NCBI GenBank assembly: GCA_002331465.1
Contig: DCYM01000102.1
Span: forward strand, 1-5,512
Length of the DNA: 5,512 nt
Reading direction: 5' to 3'
Source: Candidatus Neomicrothrix sp. UBA2110
GTDB taxonomy: Bacteria > Actinomycetota > Acidimicrobiia > Acidimicrobiales > Poriferisodalaceae
The position numbers and the translations under genes are program-made. Numbering within the stretch: the first letter of the stretch is position 1; each line of letters opens with the position of its first letter. Below, piece after piece: positions 1-5,512 of the stretch. Below the pieces are notes generated by a model. It was not told the DNA's origin and made no database searches. It saw nothing but the letters and a program-made list of their open reading frames with translations.

Positions 1-48
1 GGCTAAGCCGACCTAGACTGATAACGCTTAACCCTCGATTGGGTAGCT

Positions 49-53
49 GGGAG
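49..53 (+). promoter_or_regulatory. Ribosome binding site of the acyl-CoA mutase gene
   Basis: GGGAG sits 6 nt before GTG at 60, which is ideal Shine-Dalgarno spacing. The TTG at 39 has only pyrimidine-rich sequence before it, so this site decides the start. The 59 bases upstream hold no other gene I can support and no convincing promoter boxes. Confidence 0.65.
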
Positions 54-59
54 AAACGT

Positions 60-1703
60 GTGACACGAGAGCAGTGGGAATTAGAGCACCAGGCTGATCG
101 GACCCGCGACGTGGACTACGAAACTATGAGCGGCATTCCAGTGGAACCGCTGTACAGCCCAGAGGATGCTGAACCCGACGAACGCATCGGGTGGCCTGGC
201 CAATACCCCTATACCCGCGGAGTTCATTCGAGTGGTTACCGGGGCCGCCTGTGGACCATGCGCATGTTTGCTGGTTTCGGAACCCCTGAGGACACGAATG
301 CGCGGTTCAAAGAAATCCTTTCTGCTGGAGGAGACGGGCTGTCAACTGCTTTCGACATGCCAACGTTGATGGGTCTCGATAGTGACGATGTTCTCTCCGT
401 GGGAGAAGTTGGTCGTTGTGGCGTAGCGGTTGACACCGTCGAAGATATGAGAGTTCTCTACGACGGTATTGATCTTGAGGACACAACAACGTCGATGACG
501 ATTAACGCTCCCGCTGCGCCCATCTGGGCGATGTTCGTAGCAAATGCAGAAGACCAAGGGGCAGATAGAACTCGCTTAGGAGGAACACTCCAAAACGACA
601 TCCTTAAGGAATACCAAGCTCAGAAAGAATGGGTCTTCCCGCCACGACCTTCAATGCGGCTTGTAGCTGACACCATCGAATTCTCGAAAAACGAAATGCC
701 CAGATGGAACTCTGTTTCAATCAGTGGCTATCACATACGAGAAGCGGGGTCGACGGCGGCTCAAGAACTCGCTTTCACTCTTGGTAACGGCTTTGCATAC
801 GTTGAAGCAGCATTGCAGCGAGGTCTTCAAGTAGACGATTTCGCTCCGCGGCTTAGCTTCTTCTTTAATGCTCACATTGATTTCTTCGAAGAGATCGCGA
901 AGTATCGAGCAGCGCGCCGAATCTGGGCGCGCTGGATGAAAGAGCACTATGGCGCTCAAGATCCGAAGTCGATGATGCTGCGCTTTCATACGCAGACTGC
1001 TGGCGTTTCATTAACCGCTCAGCAACCCGAAATCAACATCGCTCGAACAGCGATTGAGGCTCTTGCAGGTGTTCTGGGCGGAACGCAAAGTCTGCATACG
1101 AATTCGATGGACGAGGCACTTGCTTTGCCGACGGAAAAGGCAGCTCGCATCGCTCTGCGCACCCAACAGATCATCGCCCACGAGACCGGGGTAACGGATG
1201 TTGTTGACCCCCTCGGTGGGAGTTGGTTCGTGGAGGAACTCACCGATCAACTCGAGGTTGAAGCCGAGGCCATGTTTAGCCATATCGCTGAGGCGGGAGG
1301 CGGGTCGATGCTCGAAGGTGCCTTTCATCTGATTGATGAAGGTTGGTACCAGGGAAGCATTGCCGATGCTGCCTATGACTTTGAGAAAAAGATCAACTCG
1401 GGCAGGCGTGTTGTCGTGGGTGTAAACGACTTCACGGAGGGAAATAAAGAAGACCAAATTGATCTTCTAAAAATCACTCCTGACGATGAAAAACGTCAGA
1501 TAAAGCGTCTTCAGCAAATTAAGAGTGACCGGAGTCAGCCGGCGGTAGATGAAGCTCTCATTGCATTGAGTCGCGTTGCAGAGACTGATGCGAATTTGAT
1601 GCCGTCGCTGATCGAAACGGTCAGAACACATGCCACAGTTGGCGAAATCATGACGACTCTCGCTGACGTCTTTGGGCGATACCAAGAAAAACCATTTATT
1701 TGA
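60..1703 (+). CDS. icmA: Acyl-CoA mutase large (catalytic) subunit, isobutyryl-CoA mutase type
   Basis: Adenosylcobalamin-dependent carbon-skeleton mutase, catalytic TIM-barrel subunit, cytoplasmic. It probably interconverts isobutyryl-CoA and n-butyryl-CoA (valine/butyrate metabolism). Seen (numbering from GTG at 60): the mutase core from about residue 40 (ERIGWPGQYPYTRG) through SISGYH (220-225), with His225 matching the catalytic His244 of Propionibacterium methylmalonyl-CoA mutase, and TLQND (176-180) matching Thr195/Gln197. The two substrate-specificity positions are Phe70 (in RMFAGFG) and Gln188 (in YQAQKEW). Methylmalonyl-CoA mutase has Tyr89/Arg207 there; IcmA has Phe80/Gln198. The protein ends after the IcmA-like C-terminal extension and has no B12-binding domain (no DxHxxG), so it needs a separate small subunit, which is not in this window. 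Length is 547 aa against about 566 for Streptomyces IcmA. The GTG at 60 is preferred because GGGAG lies 6 nt upstream; a TTG at 39 would add 7 residues without a ribosome binding site. The frame is open to the window edge, so a start further upstream cannot be fully excluded. Family is certain; substrate is inferred. Confidence 0.9.
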   Translation: MTREQWELEHQADRTRDVDYETMSGIPVEPLYSPEDAEPDERIGWPGQYPYTRGVHSSGYRGRLWTMRMFAGFGTPEDTNARFKEILSAGGDGLSTAFDMPTLMGLDSDDVLSVGEVGRCGVAVDTVEDMRVLYDGIDLEDTTTSMTINAPAAPIWAMFVANAEDQGADRTRLGGTLQNDILKEYQAQKEWVFPPRPSMRLVADTIEFSKNEMPRWNSVSISGYHIREAGSTAAQELAFTLGNGFAYVEAALQRGLQVDDFAPRLSFFFNAHIDFFEEIAKYRAARRIWARWMKEHYGAQDPKSMMLRFHTQTAGVSLTAQQPEINIARTAIEALAGVLGGTQSLHTNSMDEALALPTEKAARIALRTQQIIAHETGVTDVVDPLGGSWFVEELTDQLEVEAEAMFSHIAEAGGGSMLEGAFHLIDEGWYQGSIADAAYDFEKKINSGRRVVVGVNDFTEGNKEDQIDLLKITPDDEKRQIKRLQQIKSDRSQPAVDEALIALSRVAETDANLMPSLIETVRTHATVGEIMTTLADVFGRYQEKPFI

Positions 1704-1744
1704 ACGACACAGAGCGGTCTATCTGGGCCGTGAAGCGGGCTATT

Positions 1745-1769
1745 GTCAACCAGAGCGAATTTGGTTGAC
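1745..1769. promoter_or_regulatory. Inverted repeat (8-bp arms) before the lipoprotein gene
   Basis: GTCAACCA (1745-1752) is exactly repeated in inverse as TGGTTGAC (1762-1769), with 9 bases between. In RNA the stem could extend by a G-U and an A-U pair to ten pairs with a GCGAA loop. The 3' arm ends directly against the GAGGA ribosome binding site at 1770-1774. No T-tract follows, so it is not an intrinsic terminator for the mutase gene. It could be an operator for a dimeric repressor or an RNA hairpin affecting translation or mRNA stability. The repeat is seen; the function is inference. Confidence 0.45.
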
Positions 1770-1774
1770 GAGGA
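1770..1774 (+). promoter_or_regulatory. Ribosome binding site of the lipoprotein gene
   Basis: GAGGA lies 4 nt before ATG at 1779. It selects this ATG over the in-frame TTG at 1743, which has no comparable site and would place a charged 12-residue extension ahead of the signal peptide. Confidence 0.6.
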
Positions 1775-1778
1775 ACTG

Positions 1779-2297
1779 ATGTTACAACTGAACCCTCAAA
1801 AGCTGATCGCCGTGCCGTTGATAACCATTGCTGCGCTTATTTCTGCTTGCGGTGGAGGACCCGATCAAACTCAACTTGAGCGCGAACTACAAGATAGGGC
1901 TGGCAGTGACATCCTCCCAGTAGAACTGGGCATGGTTGATTGTCCTGAAGACGTAGTAATGACCCCGGAGTCGGTGTTTATCTGCGCCAGCGAGGTGGCG
2001 GGCCAGTACTACGAACTTCAAGTTCGGATAATCGATGCACAAGGCCAATATGGATACGTTCATAAGCACCACCCTCTTCAGCTAGTAAACACCGAGGCAC
2101 TTTTGGCCAACGAAGTTGCATACGGAGTTGGATTTGACCTGATGATTGACTGCGGCGACGGTGAATACCTGGTGGCGCCGATTGGCAGTACATTCAACTG
2201 CGTCGCAACCCGTGTCGAAGGCGGAGCCCAAGCGAATATCGAAGTTACGCTCCGCGACGAGGTTGGTCGGTTGACTTGGGCCCTTCTGCGGCCTTGA
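1779..2297 (+). CDS. Lipoprotein with two DUF4333-like modules
   Basis: Exported, membrane-anchored lipoprotein of unknown function, 172 aa from ATG 1779. The N-terminus has one Lys (residue 8), a hydrophobic stretch at about 9-21 and a lipobox ISAC with the lipidated Cys at residue 24, followed by a GGG linker, as expected for signal peptidase II processing. A polar, probably helical linker follows at about 28-42. Then come two similar modules: residues ~46-95 with Cys55/Cys69 (VDCPED...SVFICAS) and ~117-168 with Cys125/Cys141 (IDCGDG...STFNCVA). Each has a DC-x-acidic start, a small beta-hairpin-like stretch to the second Cys, and a V/L-rich strand. This matches the pattern I know for DUF4333, small actinobacterial secreted domains with one disulfide; that assignment is from memory. 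The gene lies 75 bp after the mutase and 22 bp before the ABC-F gene, so it may be cotranscribed with the latter. Lipoprotein call is firm; domain name moderate; role unknown. Confidence 0.8.
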   Translation: MLQLNPQKLIAVPLITIAALISACGGGPDQTQLERELQDRAGSDILPVELGMVDCPEDVVMTPESVFICASEVAGQYYELQVRIIDAQGQYGYVHKHHPLQLVNTEALLANEVAYGVGFDLMIDCGDGEYLVAPIGSTFNCVATRVEGGAQANIEVTLRDEVGRLTWALLRP

Positions 2298-2319
2298 TCA
2301 GTCTCCGCAGCGCGAGCGG

Positions 2320-4053
2320 ATGCAAACAATGACCCTGGTGGATGTCAGTAGTATCTCGCTCGTCTGGCCAACAAAGACTTTATTTGTTGATCTCTCATTT
2401 ACTGTCGATGTAAAAGACCGAGTTGGAGTCTTGGGCATCAACGGATCCGGCAAATCGACATTACTCAACGTGCTTGCCGGTACTGAAACCGCCGATCAAG
2501 GTGTGATACGACGTCGGGCGGACCTTGCGATTTCATTTCTAAGTCAACGCCCTGAATTGGGCGAAGGAACCGTGAGCGACGCCGTCGGATCAGATTGGCA
2601 AGCTAAAGCCGCCATTGACCGGCTGGGATTGACAGAAATCGCGAACAGAAACATCGCATCTCTTTCCGGGGGTCAACAAAAACGGGCTGCGCTAGCAGCG
2701 GTTCTGGAAAATAGTGAAGCGGGTCTTCTGATCCTTGACGAACCAACGAACCATTTGGATATTGAGGGAATTGAATACCTAGAACGCGTCATCAAAGACT
2801 TTGCCGGGGGAGTTGTATTCGTATCTCATGACAGGTATCTGATTGATCGCGTTGCGACCAAAACAATCGAACTGTCATCGGATGGGGCTTTCGTAGTCGA
2901 GGGGGGCTATCAATCTCATTTACTCGCTAAGGCTGAAAGGCAAGCTAAGTCCGACCGCGACGAAGCAACACGGCGAGTTCTGGAGCGAAAGGAACTTGCG
3001 TGGCTACAGCGAGGTGCTCGGGCTCGACGAAGAAAATCTAAGTCTCGTCTAGCGATCGCACAACGAACTCTCACAGCGCCCGCGCGAGAAGAACAACGAA
3101 TCGGTCCGTTGGCTCTAAATGATTTCGGTCAACAGCGGCTCGGCCGGCAGGTCATAGACCTTGAGAACGTAGGTGCAGAGGTCGGTGGAAAGAAACTTTT
3201 CGACAATGTCAATCTCTTGATGTCGTCAATGGAACGCTTGGGAGTTGTAGGACCAAACGGAGTCGGAAAATCGACTCTGCTGGACGTGATTGCTGGCCGA
3301 CGGATTCCAACAACAGGGACGGTGAACTACGGCTCAACTATTCGAATTGGCTACTTCGACCAAACGGGCCAAACCCTTGACCAAGATGCCAGTGTGGAGG
3401 AGATCGTCGCAGGTCCAGGTTCACGACTCGACCACCGTCAAACGAACCTCCTTGGGCGTTTTTGGTTTGAACCAGCGACACACCGAGCCCAGGTCAAGAC
3501 CCTTTCAGGCGGCGAGCAGCGAAGGTTGCAACTCATGTCTGTCCTCGCTTCCGAACCGAACGTCCTGCTCCTTGATGAGCCGACAAATGACCTTGACTTG
3601 GACACTCTCCGGGCCCTCGAAGAATGGTTGGACACGTTTCGTGGAGCGCTAGTAGTGGTGACTCACGACCGCGCCCTCCTCGAGCGAACAGTCGAACATG
3701 TCGTCGCCCTCAGCGAAGAGGGGTTCCGTCACTTGGGCGCGGGTGACGCGGTATGGGAACAAGTCCGATCGAAATCCCAGCCAAACAATCCTCGATCAAA
3801 AGCCAAAACAAAGGAGAGGCAACGATCCGGTCGCTCTCTATCGACGCTCCGTTACGAGTTGAAAGAAGCGGAAGTCGAGATGGAGAAACTCGCCCTAGAG
3901 CGAGATCAATGCCGCGCTTCACTGGCAGATGATTCGATTACGCATAGTTCGCAACAAGAGATGTACCGCTCTTTGGCTTCGACCTTGGAAAGCCTAGAAA
4001 ATACTGAAAATCAGTGGCTTGCGATATCGGAAGAGATTGAAGGACGGACTTAA
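2320..4053 (+). CDS. uup: ABC-F family ATPase, Uup-like
   Basis: Soluble ABC-F protein with two nucleotide-binding domains and no membrane segments. The family binds the ribosomal E-site region and relieves stalled or misassembled ribosomes; Uup is also tied to transposon excision and replication intermediates in E. coli. NBD1: Walker A GINGSGKS (39-46), Q-loop Gln76, signature LSGGQ (115-119), Walker B LLILDEPTNHLD (136-147), switch VSHDR (168-172). NBD2: Walker A GPNGVGKS (311-318), Gln348, LSGGEQ (395-400), LLLDEPTNDLD (416-426), VTHDR (447-451). Both catalytic Glu (141, 420) are kept, so both sites look active. The interdomain linker has the very basic run RGARARRRKSKSR (231-243), with the preceding ELAWLQ characteristic of Uup. 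A C-terminal charged tail (about 485-577), predicted coiled coil from about 505, also fits Uup. Length 577 aa is normal or slightly short for the family. ATG 2320 has only a weak upstream purine run; ATG 2329 (MTLVDVSS) is an equally plausible start. An antibiotic-resistance ABC-F is less likely. Confidence 0.93.
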   Translation: MQTMTLVDVSSISLVWPTKTLFVDLSFTVDVKDRVGVLGINGSGKSTLLNVLAGTETADQGVIRRRADLAISFLSQRPELGEGTVSDAVGSDWQAKAAIDRLGLTEIANRNIASLSGGQQKRAALAAVLENSEAGLLILDEPTNHLDIEGIEYLERVIKDFAGGVVFVSHDRYLIDRVATKTIELSSDGAFVVEGGYQSHLLAKAERQAKSDRDEATRRVLERKELAWLQRGARARRRKSKSRLAIAQRTLTAPAREEQRIGPLALNDFGQQRLGRQVIDLENVGAEVGGKKLFDNVNLLMSSMERLGVVGPNGVGKSTLLDVIAGRRIPTTGTVNYGSTIRIGYFDQTGQTLDQDASVEEIVAGPGSRLDHRQTNLLGRFWFEPATHRAQVKTLSGGEQRRLQLMSVLASEPNVLLLDEPTNDLDLDTLRALEEWLDTFRGALVVVTHDRALLERTVEHVVALSEEGFRHLGAGDAVWEQVRSKSQPNNPRSKAKTKERQRSGRSLSTLRYELKEAEVEMEKLALERDQCRASLADDSITHSSQQEMYRSLASTLESLENTENQWLAISEEIEGRT

Positions 4054-4075
4054 ACGCTCCGCTACCCTGCGATAT

Positions 4076-4213
4076 ATGAACCGGCGAACACATGACTCCA
4101 GCGGTGACTTGCGGTCTTTGCGCCACCGACGGCCGCTGATTGTCTGGACAGCAGTGTTGGTGTCAGCAGCGATGGTTCTTGCTGGCTTCTCGGCCCTGAT
4201 GGCCGCATTGTGA
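4076..4213 (+). CDS. Small single-pass membrane protein, unknown
   Basis: Unrecognised 45-residue protein. The first ~20 residues are polar and strongly basic (NRR, LRSLRHRR), followed by one hydrophobic segment at about 21-45 (PLIVWTAVLVSAAMVLAGF...) that could span the membrane; by the positive-inside rule the N-terminus would be cytoplasmic. It begins 22 bp after the ABC-F stop and its TGA overlaps the GTG of the acetyltransferase gene in a GTGA, an arrangement typical of translationally coupled operon genes. That overlap and the membrane segment are the main reasons to accept it. The ribosome binding site is poor (CCCTGCGATAT before the ATG). A TTG at 4019, inside the end of the ABC-F gene, would add 19 basic residues in the same frame. 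It could instead be non-coding spacer. Confidence 0.5.
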   Translation: MNRRTHDSSGDLRSLRHRRPLIVWTAVLVSAAMVLAGFSALMAAL

Positions 4214-4635
4214 ATGATGTCAACTCTTCAGCTTTCGAAGAACTTTCCTTGGAACGTCTCTATGAGATCCTTCGGCTTCGAGTCGAGGTCTTTGTAGTTG
4301 AACAACAATGTGCTTATTCCGAAATTGATGCATTGGATAGCGAAGCGCTACATCTTTGGATTGATGATCACGATGGGCTTGCTTCATATGTACGAATCAT
4401 CGAGGAGCTCGACTGTTTACGAATCGGTCGGGTCGTCACTCGACGTGATGCTCGCTCCAGAGGGTTGAGTCGGCGACTCATTAACCACGTACTGTCAACG
4501 ACGAATGGACCCTGGGTGCTCTCGGCACAGGCATATTTGTGTGACTGGTACACCCAGCTGGGTTTTATTCCAAGTGGTCCAGAGTTCGATGAAGATGGGA
4601 TCCCTCACATCCCAATGGGAAGAGCAGCCACTTAG
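4210..4635 (+). CDS. elaA: GNAT family N-acetyltransferase, ElaA-like
   Basis: Predicted cytoplasmic acetyl-CoA-dependent N-acyltransferase of 141 aa (E. coli ElaA is about 153). The match to ElaA is recognisable along the length: LYEILRLRVEVFVVEQQCAY near the N-terminus (residues 18-36), the acetyl-CoA binding strand and loop RIGRVVTRRDARSRGLSRRL (71-90), where RSRGLS stands for the usual R/Q-x-x-G-x-G/A pyrophosphate loop, then LSAQAYLCDWYTQLGF (104-119) and the C-terminal DEDGIPHIPM (127-136) that marks this subfamily. The physiological acceptor of ElaA proteins is not well established, so no substrate is proposed. The GTG at 4210 is the only sensible start: it overlaps the stop of the small upstream ORF (GTGA), no strong Shine-Dalgarno is seen, and coupling from upstream translation would explain this. 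It converges with the AcuI-like gene 18 bp downstream. Confidence 0.88.
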   Translation: MNDVNSSAFEELSLERLYEILRLRVEVFVVEQQCAYSEIDALDSEALHLWIDDHDGLASYVRIIEELDCLRIGRVVTRRDARSRGLSRRLINHVLSTTNGPWVLSAQAYLCDWYTQLGFIPSGPEFDEDGIPHIPMGRAAT

Positions 4636-4653
4636 CTGGACGCGATATCGAAA

Positions 4654-5512
4654 CTAAGCCCGGACATCAACAACGGTGCGCCCGCGCACCTGACCGGCAA
4701 GGATGTCTGAACCCAACTTTGGAACATCAGCCAAGCCAACCATGGTCGTCATCTGGGAAAGTATGTCTCGGTCAAGGAGTTCGTCGAGCCTTGACCATGC
4801 TCTGTTCCGGGTTTCAAAGGGGCATATAACCGAGTCGATTCCCAGCAGATTGACTCCCCGGAGAAGGAAAGGAATCACTGTCGTGCTGAGGTCGTGGCCC
4901 CCCGCAAGTCCGCAAGCAGCGACGCTTGCCCCATATTGCATTTCCGTAAGAACGTGGGCGAGCGTCGTGTCGCCGACCGCATCTATGCATCCACCCCAGC
5001 GCTCAGACGCAAGTGGCCCTGCCGCGGGTTCTGCGAGCTCGTCGCGCGACACGATTTGACTCGCGCCCAAGTTGGCTAAATAGTCGCTTGTTTCAGGACG
5101 CCCTGTCGACGCCGCGACGTCGTAGCCCGCTTGGGAAAGTAGGTGTACAGCGACGCTTCCGACTCCGCCAGCAGCGCCCGTTACGAGCACCGGTCCGGAA
5201 CCGATGCCGTGATCTTCGAGAGTCTGCATAGCCAGCATTGAAGTGAGCCCAGCGGTACCCACACTCATCGCTTCGAGTTCAGAAAGGCCTGCTGGGAGTT
5301 TGACTAACCAGTCACCACTGACTCGAGCCCGTTCGGCATAGCCGCCCCAGTGAACTTCGCCGACCTTCCAACCTGTCAGGACAACTCTGTCTCCTTCGAC
5401 AAAACGCGCGTCAGCGGACTTGCTAACAACGCCTGAAAAATCGATCCCAGGTACATGTGGATAATCACGCACCAGGCGACCGATGCCATTGAGGATCATT
5501 CCATCCTTGTAG
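4654..5512 (-). CDS. acuI: Acrylyl-CoA reductase-type MDR oxidoreductase (YhdH/AcuI), 5' end cut off
   Basis: Medium-chain dehydrogenase/reductase of the YhdH/AcuI group, which reduces acrylyl-CoA to propionyl-CoA with NADPH and lacks the catalytic zinc. The visible 285 residues start at YKDG, matching the conserved NYKD of E. coli YhdH (residue ~41 of 324), so about 40 N-terminal residues lie beyond the window; the ATG at 5499 is internal. Seen in order (fragment numbering): PHVPGIDFSG (18-27), LTGWKVGEVHWGG (45-57), the nucleotide-binding glycine motif GAAGGVG (112-118), STGR (135-138) where the NADPH 2'-phosphate is expected to bind, CIDAVGD (175-181), ACGLAGG (199-205) and the C-terminal QVRGRTVVDV near the stop. 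The match to YhdH is collinear with no break. The role could be acrylate or 3-hydroxypropionate/DMSP breakdown, or general detoxification of acrylyl-CoA; which one is not visible here. Promoter and start are outside the window. Confidence 0.9.
   Translation of the reverse strand, partial: YKDGMILNGIGRLVRDYPHVPGIDFSGVVSKSADARFVEGDRVVLTGWKVGEVHWGGYAERARVSGDWLVKLPAGLSELEAMSVGTAGLTSMLAMQTLEDHGIGSGPVLVTGAAGGVGSVAVHLLSQAGYDVAASTGRPETSDYLANLGASQIVSRDELAEPAAGPLASERWGGCIDAVGDTTLAHVLTEMQYGASVAACGLAGGHDLSTTVIPFLLRGVNLLGIDSVICPFETRNRAWSRLDELLDRDILSQMTTMVGLADVPKLGSDILAGQVRGRTVVDVRA

Noticed and set aside
39..59. TTG at 39 as the start of the mutase
   Set aside because: No ribosome binding site before it; GTG at 60 has GGGAG at 6 nt and gives an N-terminus that lines up with IcmA.
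1011..1457. 148-codon open frame on the - strand inside the mutase gene
   Set aside because: Lies entirely antisense to a strongly conserved coding region and its translation has no recognisable domain; a shadow frame.
1743..1778. TTG at 1743 as the start of the lipoprotein
   Set aside because: It would put a charged 12-residue extension before the signal peptide and make the inverted repeat coding; ATG at 1779 has GAGGA before it.
3347..3652. 101-codon + strand frame inside the ABC-F gene
   Set aside because: Out-of-frame shadow of NBD2 with no recognisable domain.
4675..4690. GGTGCG-CCCG-CGCACC hairpin near the convergent gene ends, as a terminator
   Set aside because: The stem is perfect over 6 bp but has no T-tract on either strand and lies inside the coding sequence of the AcuI-like gene (the VRGRT region).
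4703..5059. 118-codon open frame on the + strand opposite the AcuI-like gene
   Set aside because: Low-complexity Ser/Arg/Pro-rich translation typical of an antisense shadow; the opposite strand encodes a clear enzyme.
5497..5499. ATG at 5499 (-) as the start of the AcuI-like protein
   Set aside because: The frame continues to the window edge with YKDG, a conserved family motif found about 40 residues into YhdH, so this Met is internal.
1..5512. Mobile element, CRISPR array, tRNA or phage genes
   Set aside because: No repeat arrays, transposase or integrase-like frames, terminal inverted repeats or tRNA-like cloverleaf were seen; the window is almost fully occupied by chromosomal-type genes.

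Overview
The window reads as a stretch of ordinary bacterial chromosome, most likely from an actinobacterium of moderate GC content (possibly a marine or freshwater Acidimicrobiia-like lineage). This rests on three things. The first gene is closest to the Streptomyces IcmA type of acyl-CoA mutase as I remember that sequence. The second encodes a lipoprotein with two DUF4333-like Cys-pair modules, a domain typical of Actinobacteria. GTG starts appear to be used for at least two genes. The taxonomic placement is an inference; no rRNA or other marker is present.

Layout: five genes run left to right on the + strand and one partial gene enters from the right on the - strand. (1) 60-1703 is the large, catalytic-domain-only subunit of an adenosylcobalamin-dependent acyl-CoA mutase. 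Its active-site residues (Phe70, Gln188) point to isobutyryl-CoA mutase rather than methylmalonyl-CoA mutase. (2) 1779-2297 is a small secreted lipoprotein with an internal two-fold repeat. (3) 2320-4053 is a complete two-ATPase ABC-F protein of the Uup type. (4) 4076-4213 is a probable 45-residue single-pass membrane protein. (5) 4210-4635 is an ElaA-like GNAT acetyltransferase, overlapping gene 4 by four bases (GTGA). (6) 5512-4654 (-) is a YhdH/AcuI-type acrylyl-CoA reductase lacking its first ~40 residues because the window ends. Gene 6 converges on gene 5 with only 18 bp between the stop codons.

How they fit together: genes 3-5 are tightly packed and probably cotranscribed, perhaps with gene 2, from which gene 3 is separated by 22 bp. 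A 75-bp gap with a clear inverted repeat separates the mutase from the lipoprotein. The mutase and the AcuI-like reductase both act on short acyl-CoA thioesters (C4 and C3), a loose metabolic link, but they are on opposite strands and not one operon. The other genes (ribosome-associated ATPase, acetyltransferase, lipoprotein) look like housekeeping or accessory functions without an evident common pathway.

I found no mobile element, CRISPR array, tRNA/rRNA or evident new multi-gene system. The points most worth a second look are the mutase active-site signature, the duplicated lipoprotein module, the inverted repeat abutting the lipoprotein ribosome binding site, and the small overlapping membrane-protein gene.
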